Below are positions 26,690 through 34,802 of a DNA stretch of 64,000 bases, in pieces. The notes under the pieces are model-generated. The model saw only the letters and a program-made list of their open reading frames with translations, had not been told where the DNA came from and did no database searches. A program made the position numbers and the translations under genes. Where the stretch lies: assembly GCF_933208505.1 (NCBI RefSeq), contig NZ_CAKOEU010000008.1. One strand, given 5' to 3'. Position 1 is the stretch's first letter; the number at the start of each line of letters is the position of its first letter. This DNA is from Convivina praedatoris. Its GTDB lineage: Bacteria; Bacillota; Bacilli; Lactobacillales; Lactobacillaceae.

Positions 26690-27256
26690 ATGGCTATTAA
26701 TTTAATTCTCTTGGGTTTGCCTGGTGCAGGTAAAGGAACTCAAGGTGATTTAATTGTCAAAGATTATCCCGTTGTTCATATCAGTACAGGCGATATTTTC
26801 CGTGCTAACTTAGCCCAGAATACTGAATTAGGTGAGCAAGCGCGTTCGTATATGGATGCTGGAAATTTGGTTCCTGATGAAATAACAAATGCTATGGTTG
26901 CTGATCGACTAGGTCAAGCAGATGTTCAAGAGCATGGCTTCATGCTTGATGGATATCCTCGTAATGAGGACCAAGCGCGTTTCTTAGATCAGTACTTACA
27001 AGAGCATGGCACCAGTGTGTCAGCTACTCTTTATTTTGAAGTTTCAGATGACATTTTGCGTCAACGCTTGTTAGGGCGTGGTCGTGCTGATGATACTCCT
27101 GAGATTATCGATAATCGTTTGGCTGTTAATAAGGCTGCTAATTTACCATTGGTTGATTATTACCAAGCTGAAGGTGTTTTACACACTATCAATGGTAATG
27201 GTGATTTAGATGGTATCTATAAGTCAGTTAAAGAAATCCTAGATGCTTTAGCATAG
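26690..27256 (+). CDS. adk: Adenylate kinase (short form)
   Basis: Interconverts ATP + AMP and 2 ADP. It has 188 residues with the P-loop GLPGAGKGTQ at residue 8, ISTGDIFRANL and DGYPRNEDQA. The LID domain is only a short loop (RLLGRGRADDTPEIIDNRL). The zinc-binding cysteine LID of the usual 215-residue Firmicutes enzyme is missing, giving the short-form AK1-like architecture. AGGAGG precedes the start. The position after secY is canonical. Confidence 0.96.
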   Translation: MAINLILLGLPGAGKGTQGDLIVKDYPVVHISTGDIFRANLAQNTELGEQARSYMDAGNLVPDEITNAMVADRLGQADVQEHGFMLDGYPRNEDQARFLDQYLQEHGTSVSATLYFEVSDDILRQRLLGRGRADDTPEIIDNRLAVNKAANLPLVDYYQAEGVLHTINGNGDLDGIYKSVKEILDALA

Positions 27257-27266
27257 ACTAAGTTTC

Positions 27267-27295
27267 TTGATAAAGATTAATAATTCTGATATAAT
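27267..27295 (+). promoter_or_regulatory. Internal promoter before infA (alpha operon)
   Basis: TTGATA (27267-27272), 17-base spacer, TATAAT (27290-27295) with TGA directly before it (extended -10). This is a near-consensus promoter, so infA, rpmJ and the alpha operon can be transcribed apart from the S10-spc operons. Confidence 0.75.
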
Positions 27296-27346
27296 TCGAT
27301 AGGTTATGCACTTATCAATTGTGTCGTTTACTTGGAGGTAACGTGC

Positions 27347-27562
27347 GTGGCTAATGATGTCATTGAAATTGAGGGTAAAATCAAAGAGACGATGCCCAAT
27401 GCAATGTTTCAAGTTGAACTTGAAAATGGGGCGGTAATTTTAGCTCATGTTTCTGGTAAGATTCGTAAGAATTTTATTCGTATTTTACCTGGAGACCGTG
27501 TTACAGTGGAAATGTCGCCTTACGATCTAACTAAGGGTCGTATTACTTACCGTTTCCGTTAA
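27347..27562 (+). CDS. infA: Translation initiation factor IF-1 (GTG start)
   Basis: OB-fold factor that binds the 30S A site during initiation. It has 71 residues from GTG: ANDVIEIEGKIKETMPNAMFQVEL, ending YDLTKGRITYRFR. GGAGG lies nine bases before the GTG. A longer reading frame starting at TTG 27332 would swallow the ribosome binding site and is rejected. Confidence 0.95.
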   Translation: MANDVIEIEGKIKETMPNAMFQVELENGAVILAHVSGKIRKNFIRILPGDRVTVEMSPYDLTKGRITYRFR

Positions 27563-27612
27563 TTTAAACGGGACGGTCTAATAATCAGTTAACCGAATAG
27601 GAGGAATAGATT

Positions 27613-27732
27613 ATGAAGGTACGTCCATCAGTTAAAAAAATGTGTGATGCTTGCCGTGTTATCAAGCGTAATGGTCGGACAATGATTATTTGCCCTGCAA
27701 ACGCCAAGCATAAGCAACGTGCTGGTAAGTAA
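27613..27732 (+). CDS. rpmJ: 50S ribosomal protein L36
   Basis: Smallest large-subunit protein, 39 residues, starting MKVRPSVKKMCDACRVIKRN. The zinc-ligand set C11, C14, C27 and H33 is complete, so this is the zinc-binding (C+) form. TAGGAGGA lies upstream of the ATG. Confidence 0.96.
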   Translation: MKVRPSVKKMCDACRVIKRNGRTMIICPANAKHKQRAGK

Positions 27733-27809
27733 ACTTACCAGCTTCATTAATATTGATTGAAATTAAACATAAATGTTATTTTCAAAATACAACAAGGAGG
27801 TAAATTGTT

Positions 27810-28181
27810 ATGGCTCGTATTGAAGGTATTGATTTGCCACGTGACAAGCGTATTGTCATTGGCTTAACATACATCTACGGAATCGGTAATTCAACTGCAC
27901 AAAAGATTTTAGCAGAAGCTAAGGTTTCAGAAGACGTGCGCGTACGTGATTTAAGCATTGATCAAGAAGATGCTATCCGTAATGCTATCGGTGAAATGAA
28001 CTTGCAGTTGGAAGGTGATTTGCGTCGTAAGGTGTCACTTGACATCAAGGGATTGCAAGAAATCGCTGCTTACCGTGGTATTCGTCACCGTAAGGGATTG
28101 CCCGTTCGTGGACAACACACGAAGAACAACGCCCGTACTCGTAAAGGCCCAGCTACAGCAATTGCTGGTAAGAAGAAGTAA
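27810..28181 (+). CDS. rpsM: 30S ribosomal protein S13
   Basis: Head protein that contacts the P-site tRNA and bridges subunits. It has 123 residues: MARIEGIDLPRDKRIVIGLTYIYGIG and the basic tail RGIRHRKGLPVRGQHTKNNARTRKG. AAGGAGG precedes the ATG. A 9-bp inverted repeat covers its stop codon. Confidence 0.98.
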   Translation: MARIEGIDLPRDKRIVIGLTYIYGIGNSTAQKILAEAKVSEDVRVRDLSIDQEDAIRNAIGEMNLQLEGDLRRKVSLDIKGLQEIAAYRGIRHRKGLPVRGQHTKNNARTRKGPATAIAGKKK

Positions 28182-28363
28182 AGATTACTTCTTTAGCAGT
28201 ACTCGTTTTTGGAGAATAGCATTTGTAGGGAAGGTCTAACTTTCGTTATAAGCGTTGTATCCTAATCGATGCCGCACATGATTATCACAACCTTAGTTGT
28301 GTAATGTTGGTTATTTAATTAACCCGAGAAATTATAAAAAGTATTGAAAAGGAGGCAAATATT
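28182..28363 (+). promoter_or_regulatory. Long structured gap between rpsM and rpsK
   Basis: 182 bases without a gene inside the alpha operon, where rpsM and rpsK are usually close together. An AAGAAGTAA/TTACTTCTT stem (28173-28193) spans the rpsM stop. A CACAAC/GTTGTG hairpin (about 28286-28301) and GGTTA/TAACC (about 28309-28324) follow, then AAGGAGG of rpsK. No clear promoter is seen. It may be an RNA control element for the distal genes; I do not recognise it. Confidence 0.45.
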
Positions 28364-28750
28364 ATGGCAGGTCGCACAACGCGTAAGCGTCGAGTGAAAA
28401 AGAATATTGAAACTGGCGTGGCTCATATCCATGCTACTTTCAACAATACCATCGTCATGATTACTGATGCTCAAGGTAATGCTGTTGCATGGTCATCAGC
28501 CGGTGCATTAGGCTTTAAGGGAAGTCGTAAATCAACTCCCTTTGCTGCTCAAATGGCAGCTGAAGCTGCAGCCAAGGGCGCTATGGAAATGAACATGCGC
28601 TCAGTTGCAGTTACTGTTAAGGGCCCTGGCTCTGGTCGTGAATCAGCAATTCGTGCTTTGGCAGCAGCTGGTCTGGAAGTTACATCTATTAAGGATGTTA
28701 CGCCAGTTCCCCATAACGGATCACGTCCACCAAAGCGTCGTCGTGTTTAA
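28364..28750 (+). CDS. rpsK: 30S ribosomal protein S11
   Basis: Platform protein near the E-site mRNA. It has 128 residues: GVAHIHATFNNTIVMITDAQGNAVAWSSAGALGFKGSRKSTPFAAQ, ending HNGSRPPKRRRV. AAGGAGG precedes the start. Confidence 0.98.
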   Translation: MAGRTTRKRRVKKNIETGVAHIHATFNNTIVMITDAQGNAVAWSSAGALGFKGSRKSTPFAAQMAAEAAAKGAMEMNMRSVAVTVKGPGSGRESAIRALAAAGLEVTSIKDVTPVPHNGSRPPKRRRV

Positions 28751-28797
28751 TTGAATTTCATTGCTTCTGCTTTGAAAGAGGGGGTACGAATTTACTG

Positions 28798-29742
28798 ATG
28801 ATTGAATTTGAAAAGCCAAAAATTCATCCCATTGAAGAGGATGCCAGCTATGGCCGTTTTGTCATAGAACCCCTTGAACGTGGTTATGGTACGACACTAG
28901 GAAATTCCTTGCGTCGAGTAATGCTATCATCGCTTCCTGGTGTGGCAATCAACACTGTTCAAATTGATGGTGTCGTGCATGAATTTTCAACTGTAGATGG
29001 TGTTGTTGAAGATGTGACACAATTAATTTTGAACCTTAAAAAAGTTGTTTTGGCAACTGATTCAGAAGAAGAACACAGCTTAGAGATTGATGTTCAAGGT
29101 CCATTGGATGTCACAGCTGCTGATTTGCAAGGAAGTGCAGATATTGAGGTGCTTAACCCTGATTTGCACATTGCTACATTAGCTTCTGGTAAGTCACTGC
29201 ACATGACAGTTACTGCTGTAAAGGGTCGTGGATACTCTTCTGCCGATGAAAATAAGAATTTGCGTGAAGAAATGCCAATTGGTGTTTTGACAGTTGATTC
29301 TATTTATACGCCAATTGATCGTGTTAATTATCATGTAGAAAACACTCGTGTGGGTTCTCGTGATGATTATGATAAGTTGACGATGGAAGTTTGGACAAAC
29401 GGTTCAATCACACCTAGTGACGCTTTAAGTTTAGGTTCAAAGGTTTTGACTGAACACTTAAATTTGTTTATGGACATTTCACCTGTAGCTTCTGAAGCTA
29501 GTGTAATGGTGGAATCAGAACCTGTTGTTGCTAGTTCAACCGATTCAGCACCAATTGAAGATTTGGATTTATCAGTTCGTTCATACAATTGTCTGAAAAG
29601 AGCTGGTATCAATACCATTGTTGAATTAACTGATCGAACTGAAGATGATATGATGAAAGTTCGTAACTTGGGTCGTAAGTCATTAGACGAAATTCAAGAA
29701 AAGTTAACTGACATGGGATTGGGTTTCCGTAAAGAAGATTAA
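28798..29742 (+). CDS. rpoA: RNA polymerase alpha subunit
   Basis: Dimerising scaffold of RNA polymerase; its C-terminal domain binds UP elements and activators. It has 314 residues: an N-terminal domain with ERGYGTTLGNSLRRVMLSSLPG (about 30-50), a linker rich in Ser and acidic residues (about 225-250), and a CTD with SYNCLKRAGINTIVELT and RNLGRKSLDEI. GAGGGG lies 13 bases upstream. Confidence 0.98.
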   Translation: MIEFEKPKIHPIEEDASYGRFVIEPLERGYGTTLGNSLRRVMLSSLPGVAINTVQIDGVVHEFSTVDGVVEDVTQLILNLKKVVLATDSEEEHSLEIDVQGPLDVTAADLQGSADIEVLNPDLHIATLASGKSLHMTVTAVKGRGYSSADENKNLREEMPIGVLTVDSIYTPIDRVNYHVENTRVGSRDDYDKLTMEVWTNGSITPSDALSLGSKVLTEHLNLFMDISPVASEASVMVESEPVVASSTDSAPIEDLDLSVRSYNCLKRAGINTIVELTDRTEDDMMKVRNLGRKSLDEIQEKLTDMGLGFRKED

Positions 29743-29780
29743 TTGATCTTTTAAAATATTTGGAAAAGGAGGATTCACTG

Positions 29781-30164
29781 ATGGGATACCGTAAGTTAGG
29801 CCGTACATCTTCTCAGCGTAAGGCAATGTTGCGTGATTTGACTACTGATTTGCTAATCAATGGTCGTATTACTACAACTGAAGCGCGCGCTAAGGAAGTA
29901 CGTAAGACTGCTGATAAGATGATTACCCTAGGTAAGCATGGAGATTTGTCTTCACGTCGTAAGGCAGCTGCCTTTGTTCGTAACGAAATCGCTGACGTCA
30001 AGGAAAATGATGGTGACATTAAGGTTCAAACTGTCTTGCAAAAGTTGTTTGATGATGTTGCTCCTCGTTTCTCTGAACGAAATGGTGGTTACACTCGCAT
30101 TCTAAAGACTGTTCAACGCCGTGGTGATGCGGCTCAAATGGTTATTTTGGAGCTTGTTGATTGA
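29781..30164 (+). CDS. rplQ: 50S ribosomal protein L17
   Basis: Large-subunit protein near the tunnel exit. It has 127 residues: MGYRKLGRTSSQRKAMLRDLTTDLL, ending with GDAAQMVILELVD. ATG 29781 is chosen because AAGGAGG lies eight bases before it. Last gene of the alpha operon, closed by a strong terminator. Confidence 0.97.
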   Translation: MGYRKLGRTSSQRKAMLRDLTTDLLINGRITTTEARAKEVRKTADKMITLGKHGDLSSRRKAAAFVRNEIADVKENDGDIKVQTVLQKLFDDVAPRFSERNGGYTRILKTVQRRGDAAQMVILELVD

Positions 30165-30172
30165 TTTATATG

Positions 30173-30208
30173 AAAAACCCTGTTACTTATAAGTAACAGG
30201 GTTTTTTA
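30173..30208. terminator. Bidirectional terminator after rplQ
   Basis: Near-perfect inverted repeat with CCCTGTTACTT/AAGTAACAGGG, A5 before and T6 after. It lies between convergent rplQ and the polyprenyl synthase. Confidence 0.9.
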
Positions 30209-31228
30209 TTAGCTTTGGCGTTTAATTAGTTTATTAACTAATCGCTGTAGGTTTTGTTGTAAGTCTGGTGAAGGTAATTTCTCGATGAGGTCGTTTAAAT
30301 CTTGCTGGTACTTATATAATAAGTCTTCCAAACGTTCCATGGCCGATGTTGCCAGAATCAATTCCTGTAATTCATCTAGTTGTTGATCACTGATATTATC
30401 TCGTAAGTTCAACAAATCTAAAATGGCTTCACGATATTGTTCGTCCTCTAGGCTAAACAGTACAGGAGCAGTATATATGCCATTTCGAATATCTTGATTT
30501 TTGGGCTTACCAAGGGTACTTAAGTTACCATTATTACTGAAGTCTAGATAGTCATCAAACAGCTGAAAAGAAATTCCTAATTTACGACCAAACTCGTTGA
30601 CCAATTCGTTGATTGTACTTGAAGCATTCCTAGTCCCGGAATGAATACCGTAAAACATAGCAAGTTCAAAGAGTGCACCGGTTTTACCATCCATTTGTTG
30701 GACATAGTTTTCAAAAGTGTTTTCTGTATTATAGCGATTTTGTTTTTGATATAATTCGCCAAAAAGAATACGTTGAATACTGTGGATGACTTGGTTGTTT
30801 AAATTGGGTTTATTAACTTGACTAATTAAAGAAAACATACCAGTTAATAGATAATCACCAGCGTAGACGGCAGTGTCTTTGCCAAAAGCACTCTGGATAC
30901 TAGGACTACCTCGGCGAAGCTTGGATTCGTCGATAATATCATCGTGGATAAGAGTAGCTAAATGTAAGAGTTCTACACTGGCAGCCATCTTAATCGCTTG
31001 TTCGTGGCTATTCCGGTCTGGTTCAACACTTAATTCAGTAAATAACAGAGTTAGAGCTGGTCGTAGTAGTTTACCCGCAGCTAGCTGGCTGCGAATAGCT
31101 TGGTCAATTTCTGAAAAATTGATTTCCCAGCTGTCGTTAATTACAGCGATTACTTCTTTTAATTCAGTTTTTAATCTGGGAAAATCATCCCAAATTGAGG
31201 ATAGGGTAAAGTCGTTGGGCATTGCCAT
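30209..31228 (-). CDS. Polyprenyl diphosphate synthase (long-chain type)
   Basis: Trans-prenyltransferase that extends isoprenoid chains with isopentenyl diphosphate. It has 339 residues, with the first aspartate-rich motif LIHDDIIDESKLRRG near residue 94 and the second, FQLFDDYLDF, near 222; GKLLRPALT is the substrate-binding segment. It resembles heptaprenyl/nonaprenyl synthases that make the menaquinone side chain. The gene lies 71 bases downstream of the NDH-2 gene on the same strand, which supports a quinone role. A general farnesyl/geranyl type is less likely but cannot be excluded by sequence alone. Confidence 0.87.
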   Translation of the reverse strand: MAMPNDFTLSSIWDDFPRLKTELKEVIAVINDSWEINFSEIDQAIRSQLAAGKLLRPALTLLFTELSVEPDRNSHEQAIKMAASVELLHLATLIHDDIIDESKLRRGSPSIQSAFGKDTAVYAGDYLLTGMFSLISQVNKPNLNNQVIHSIQRILFGELYQKQNRYNTENTFENYVQQMDGKTGALFELAMFYGIHSGTRNASSTINELVNEFGRKLGISFQLFDDYLDFSNNGNLSTLGKPKNQDIRNGIYTAPVLFSLEDEQYREAILDLLNLRDNISDQQLDELQELILATSAMERLEDLLYKYQQDLNDLIEKLPSPDLQQNLQRLVNKLIKRQS

Positions 31229-31259
31229 ATCATACTTTCTTACTTAATTTATTATGTAC

Positions 31260-31287
31260 AAAAGGGTCTGGATAAAAATCCACACCC
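31260..31287 (-). terminator. Terminator after the NDH-2 gene
   Basis: Stem GGGT-x-TGGAT with ATCCA-x-ACCC on the minus strand, followed by TTTT. It may only partly block read-through to the polyprenyl synthase. Confidence 0.55.
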
Positions 31288-31299
31288 CTCTATTATACG

Positions 31300-32976
31300 C
31301 TATTTATCAAGATCATCGTATTGTGATTTACTTTGACCATACCAAGCTTTTCCGAAAATCTTTTGAAGTAGTGGTACGGCAAAGAAATCAACACCAAATC
31401 CGCGACCAGAACCGTTCATTACGGCTAAACTACCAAAGATGATAAAGAGTTGAGAAATATCAAATCCATTAAAGATCCAGGCAGCTAGAGCCAAAAGAAT
31501 TGAAAGAAAACCGGCCGACCAAGTAAAGAGACCAATTAACAAACCAGCACCAGCAATGATTTCAAGGAAGCTAGCTAGGCCACCTTGCCAGTAGAAGTTG
31601 CCCAAATGGCCTAGACTTTCCACCGCAGCCAAAATCCAAAATATACCTAAGAAAATTCGAAGTGGCGTCGCCCAGAGTACATTTCCCTGACGTGAAACTG
31701 TACCACGGAAAGGATTACGCCCGTCGGCTGTGCGAAAGAATTCATCGAGCATGTAGTGGAAGATTGAATAACCAGAACGAATTTGAGAATAGAAGTAAAG
31801 ATTGATGCCGTGCTTAGCCAAGCTAGCAAAGAAGCCAGAGAAGTTCCAGTTTTTTATTAGAGAGGCTACCGTATAGTGCGAACCGATGGAAACGGCATAA
31901 CCATGGTACTTAACCAAGTCACCAAAAGTCTTAGCATCAACGACTAAACCAAGGTCATTTAAAATATTATTGCTGGCAGTCTTAGCGGCATTTTCAGCAC
32001 CTTCAACTGTTTGTGGTACGGGTCCAGTTTTTTCATCAACATAGGAAATGGTATCACCAGCTGCGTAAATGTCCTTGTTGACCTGTTCGTCATCATTGAT
32101 GGCATGCATGTAGTCATCGACTTCAATTCGACCGCCACGACCGGTTTTAAAGCCCCAGCCAGCAACTGCTGACTTAGCTTTAACTCCAGCAGTCCAAATC
32201 AAAGACTTGGTTGGTAGGGTGCTACCATCATCAAAGATAACGCCGTTTTCATCGACACCAGTCACTTTTGAGTTCATGCGCAGGTCCACACCGTTGTTAA
32301 CCATGTATTGGTAGGCTTTATCGGCTAAACGGCGGTCACTAAGCATCCGCAAAATGGCATCACCAGCTTCTAACAAAACTAACTTGATTTCACTTTCATC
32401 AAGTTTGTAGGTTTGAGCAAGAACTTTACGTTGATCAATAAATTCACCCATTAATTCAGCACCGGTAAATCCAGAACCAACGACTGCGATGGTTAGTAGT
32501 TGTTCACGGCGCTTAGGATCTGATTCGGCCGCCCCTTGAGCAACAATATTTTCAATTTGTTGGCGAATACGTAATGATTCTTCCATTGACCAGAGTTCAA
32601 AACCAAACTCTTTAACACCGGGTGTACCAAAGTCATTGGATTGTCCTCCGACTGAAATGATTAACTTTTCATAAGGGAGGGTACCGCGCGTTGTTGTAAT
32701 GGTTTTATTGTCTTTGTCGATAGACTCAACTTCAGCAGTTACTAATTCAACATTAGTATCGTGGGCAAAAAGATGTTCTAAATCTTCTTGGACGTGGCCT
32801 GGTTTAACTCGTTGAGCGGCTACTTCGTGCAACTCCGTCATATAAGTCATGTAGGAGTGCTTATCAATTAAGATAATGTTGTAATCTTTTTTAGCGCGGA
32901 GTTTCTTAGCTAGTTTTTTGGTAGCAAAAACACCACCGAAACCGGCTCCGACGACTATGATATTTTTTTTAGTCAT
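31300..32976 (-). CDS. ndh: Type II NADH dehydrogenase with C-terminal membrane domain
   Basis: Non-proton-pumping NADH:quinone oxidoreductase at the inner membrane face. Residues 1-400 form two Rossmann folds: the FAD site IVVGAGFGGVFATKKL at the start, the NADH site IAVVGSGFTGAELMGEF near 165, and the FAD motif KDIYAAGDTISY near 300. Typical NDH-2 ends near 400-450 with amphipathic helices. Here about 125 more residues (from about 432) form roughly four hydrophobic helices, resembling the DoxX/DoxD family. The start ATG 32976 follows AAGGA; a longer frame from 33045 lacks one. Paired with a polyprenyl synthase, it suggests menaquinone-linked respiration or extracellular electron transfer. 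Confidence 0.9.
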   Translation of the reverse strand: MTKKNIIVVGAGFGGVFATKKLAKKLRAKKDYNIILIDKHSYMTYMTELHEVAAQRVKPGHVQEDLEHLFAHDTNVELVTAEVESIDKDNKTITTTRGTLPYEKLIISVGGQSNDFGTPGVKEFGFELWSMEESLRIRQQIENIVAQGAAESDPKRREQLLTIAVVGSGFTGAELMGEFIDQRKVLAQTYKLDESEIKLVLLEAGDAILRMLSDRRLADKAYQYMVNNGVDLRMNSKVTGVDENGVIFDDGSTLPTKSLIWTAGVKAKSAVAGWGFKTGRGGRIEVDDYMHAINDDEQVNKDIYAAGDTISYVDEKTGPVPQTVEGAENAAKTASNNILNDLGLVVDAKTFGDLVKYHGYAVSIGSHYTVASLIKNWNFSGFFASLAKHGINLYFYSQIRSGYSIFHYMLDEFFRTADGRNPFRGTVSRQGNVLWATPLRIFLGIFWILAAVESLGHLGNFYWQGGLASFLEIIAGAGLLIGLFTWSAGFLSILLALAAWIFNGFDISQLFIIFGSLAVMNGSGRGFGVDFFAVPLLQKIFGKAWYGQSKSQYDDLDK

Positions 32977-33024
32977 ATTTTTTCCTTGTGAAATATTATT
33001 TTTTAATACATAACTCAATTTATA

Positions 33025-33053
33025 ATTATAATCCCTATAGAGCATTTTTTGAA
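33025..33053 (-). promoter_or_regulatory. Promoter of the NDH-2 gene
   Basis: On the minus strand: TTCAAA (33053-33048), 17-base spacer, TATAAT (33030-33025), about 50 bases before the start codon. Confidence 0.55.
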
Positions 33054-33147
33054 CCGTTATTAGGTGATAAGTTTGTGAAAAATGAAAACTGGACTGATAG
33101 TTAGTGAGAAAGTCATTGTTATTTTAATTATGATAAAATAGCCTTTA

Positions 33148-33969
33148 ATGGAAAAAGCAATTACAATTAAAAATTTAAAATATCAATATGATCAAAATCA
33201 ACCTCTATTCGATGGATTGAACCTGAATATTGAGCAGGGACAATGGGTAGCTTTAGTCGGTCACAATGGCTCCGGAAAGTCGACCTTAGCTAAGTTGATT
33301 TTAGGCTTATTAGTAGCCGATGAAGGCGAGATTGCAGTTCTGGGTCAGACTTTATCAGAAGATTCCGTGGATGAAATTCGGGGTCAAATTGGTATGGTTT
33401 TTCAAAATCCTGATAACCAATTTGTCGGTGCAACGGTTGCTGATGATGTTGCCTTTGGTTTAGAAAACTTAGAGGTTCCTAGTGAAGCAATGTCGGCTAA
33501 AATTCAGGCTGCTTTAGAAGTGGTCGGCATGGAAGAATTTACTGATCGTGAACCGCATCATCTTTCTGGTGGACAAAAACAACGGGTGGCCTTGGCCAGC
33601 GTCTTGGCCCTGGAACCTAAGATTATTATTTTGGATGAGGCGACGGCCATGTTAGATCCTGATGGGCGACAAATGGTTCAAGCTACTTTAAAAAAATTAA
33701 AGCAGTTATATGGATCAGAGTTGACCTTAATTACGATTACCCATGATATGGATGAAGCCAGTTTAGCCGATCGAGTGGTGGTTGTTAATGATGGTCAGTT
33801 AGTTATGGACGGGCAACCTAATCAAGTCTTTGCCCAAGGAGCTACTCTAGCAAAAATTGGTTTGGAGCTACCCTTTAGTATGCAGTTGATTCAACGATTA
33901 GACCCACGGCCACAAAATTATATGAACCAGCAGGAGTTGTTAGCATGGCTATCACCTTTGAACAAGTAA
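33148..33969 (+). CDS. ecfA1: Energy-coupling factor transporter ATPase EcfA1
   Basis: One of two ATPases of the shared ECF module that powers vitamin and micronutrient uptake. It has 273 residues: Walker A GHNGSGKSTLAK near residue 38, VFQNPDNQFVGATVADDVAFG (Q-loop), signature LSGGQKQRVALASVLA, Walker B IIILDEATAMLD and the H-loop ITHDMDEA. No Shine-Dalgarno sequence precedes the ATG. A TATGAT/TAAAAT -10-like stretch ends only about 8-13 bases upstream, so the mRNA may be leaderless or nearly so. It overlaps ecfA2 by 25 bases. Confidence 0.95.
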   Translation: MEKAITIKNLKYQYDQNQPLFDGLNLNIEQGQWVALVGHNGSGKSTLAKLILGLLVADEGEIAVLGQTLSEDSVDEIRGQIGMVFQNPDNQFVGATVADDVAFGLENLEVPSEAMSAKIQAALEVVGMEEFTDREPHHLSGGQKQRVALASVLALEPKIIILDEATAMLDPDGRQMVQATLKKLKQLYGSELTLITITHDMDEASLADRVVVVNDGQLVMDGQPNQVFAQGATLAKIGLELPFSMQLIQRLDPRPQNYMNQQELLAWLSPLNK

Positions 33970-34802
33970 ATTTTAGTTATGGCCAGGGTAGTTTATCTCA
34001 GCCAATTTTAAAAGACATTTCAACGACAATTCCATCTGGAAAAATAACCGCTATTATTGGACAAACTGGTTCGGGTAAATCGACCCTAGTTCAGCATATT
34101 AATGGTTTATTGAAACCCACCAACGGAAAAGTAATAATCAATGACTTTGAGTTAACCTCACAAACAAAAGAAAAGCAATTAGTAGCCTTGCGGGCGCAAG
34201 TAGGGATGGTTTTTCAATTTCCTGAAAGTCAGCTTTTTGCTAACACGGTGCTAGAAGATGTGATGTATGGTTCTTTAAACTTTGGGCAAGACCACTTGGC
34301 CGCCAAAGAAGCTGCTCAAGCTGCTTTAACGATGGTGGGTTTGCCCAGTCAACATTGGGATAAGTCCCCGTTTGCTCTCTCTGGAGGACAGATGCGTCGA
34401 GTAGCGATTGCCGGGACCTTAGCCTTGAATCCGCCAATTATCGTTTTAGATGAGCCGGCAGCTGGTTTAGATCCATTGGGACAAGCTGAATTAGTTAAGC
34501 TGATGCTTAATCTAAAAAAGCAGGATAAGACGGTAGTATTGATTTCACATCAAATGGATCAAGTGATGACTGTTGCTGATTGGACCTTAGTCATGCACCA
34601 AGGGCAAGTTATTGCTGCTGAAACTCCGACAACATTGTTTAATCGGCCCTTATCTTGGTTTAAAAAGGTACATTTGGATTTACCTACGGCCGGACAGTTT
34701 GCTCAGCAATTAATGGCGCAAGGATGGCAATTTAAAGAGCGGCCATTGACGCTTGAACAGCTGGCTCAAGCCATTAATCAGGAGGTTACAATCCATGAAT
34801 AG
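33945..34802 (+). CDS. ecfA2: Energy-coupling factor transporter ATPase EcfA2
   Basis: Second ATPase of the ECF module. It has 285 residues: GQTGSGKSTLVQHINGLLKPTNG near residue 37, VFQFPESQLFANTVLEDV, the signature LSGGQMRRVAIAGTLAL, IIVLDEPAAGLD and ISHQMD. AGGAG inside ecfA1 precedes the start. It overlaps ecfT by 8 bases, a typical coupled arrangement. Confidence 0.95.
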   Translation: MAITFEQVNFSYGQGSLSQPILKDISTTIPSGKITAIIGQTGSGKSTLVQHINGLLKPTNGKVIINDFELTSQTKEKQLVALRAQVGMVFQFPESQLFANTVLEDVMYGSLNFGQDHLAAKEAAQAALTMVGLPSQHWDKSPFALSGGQMRRVAIAGTLALNPPIIVLDEPAAGLDPLGQAELVKLMLNLKKQDKTVVLISHQMDQVMTVADWTLVMHQGQVIAAETPTTLFNRPLSWFKKVHLDLPTAGQFAQQLMAQGWQFKERPLTLEQLAQAINQEVTIHE

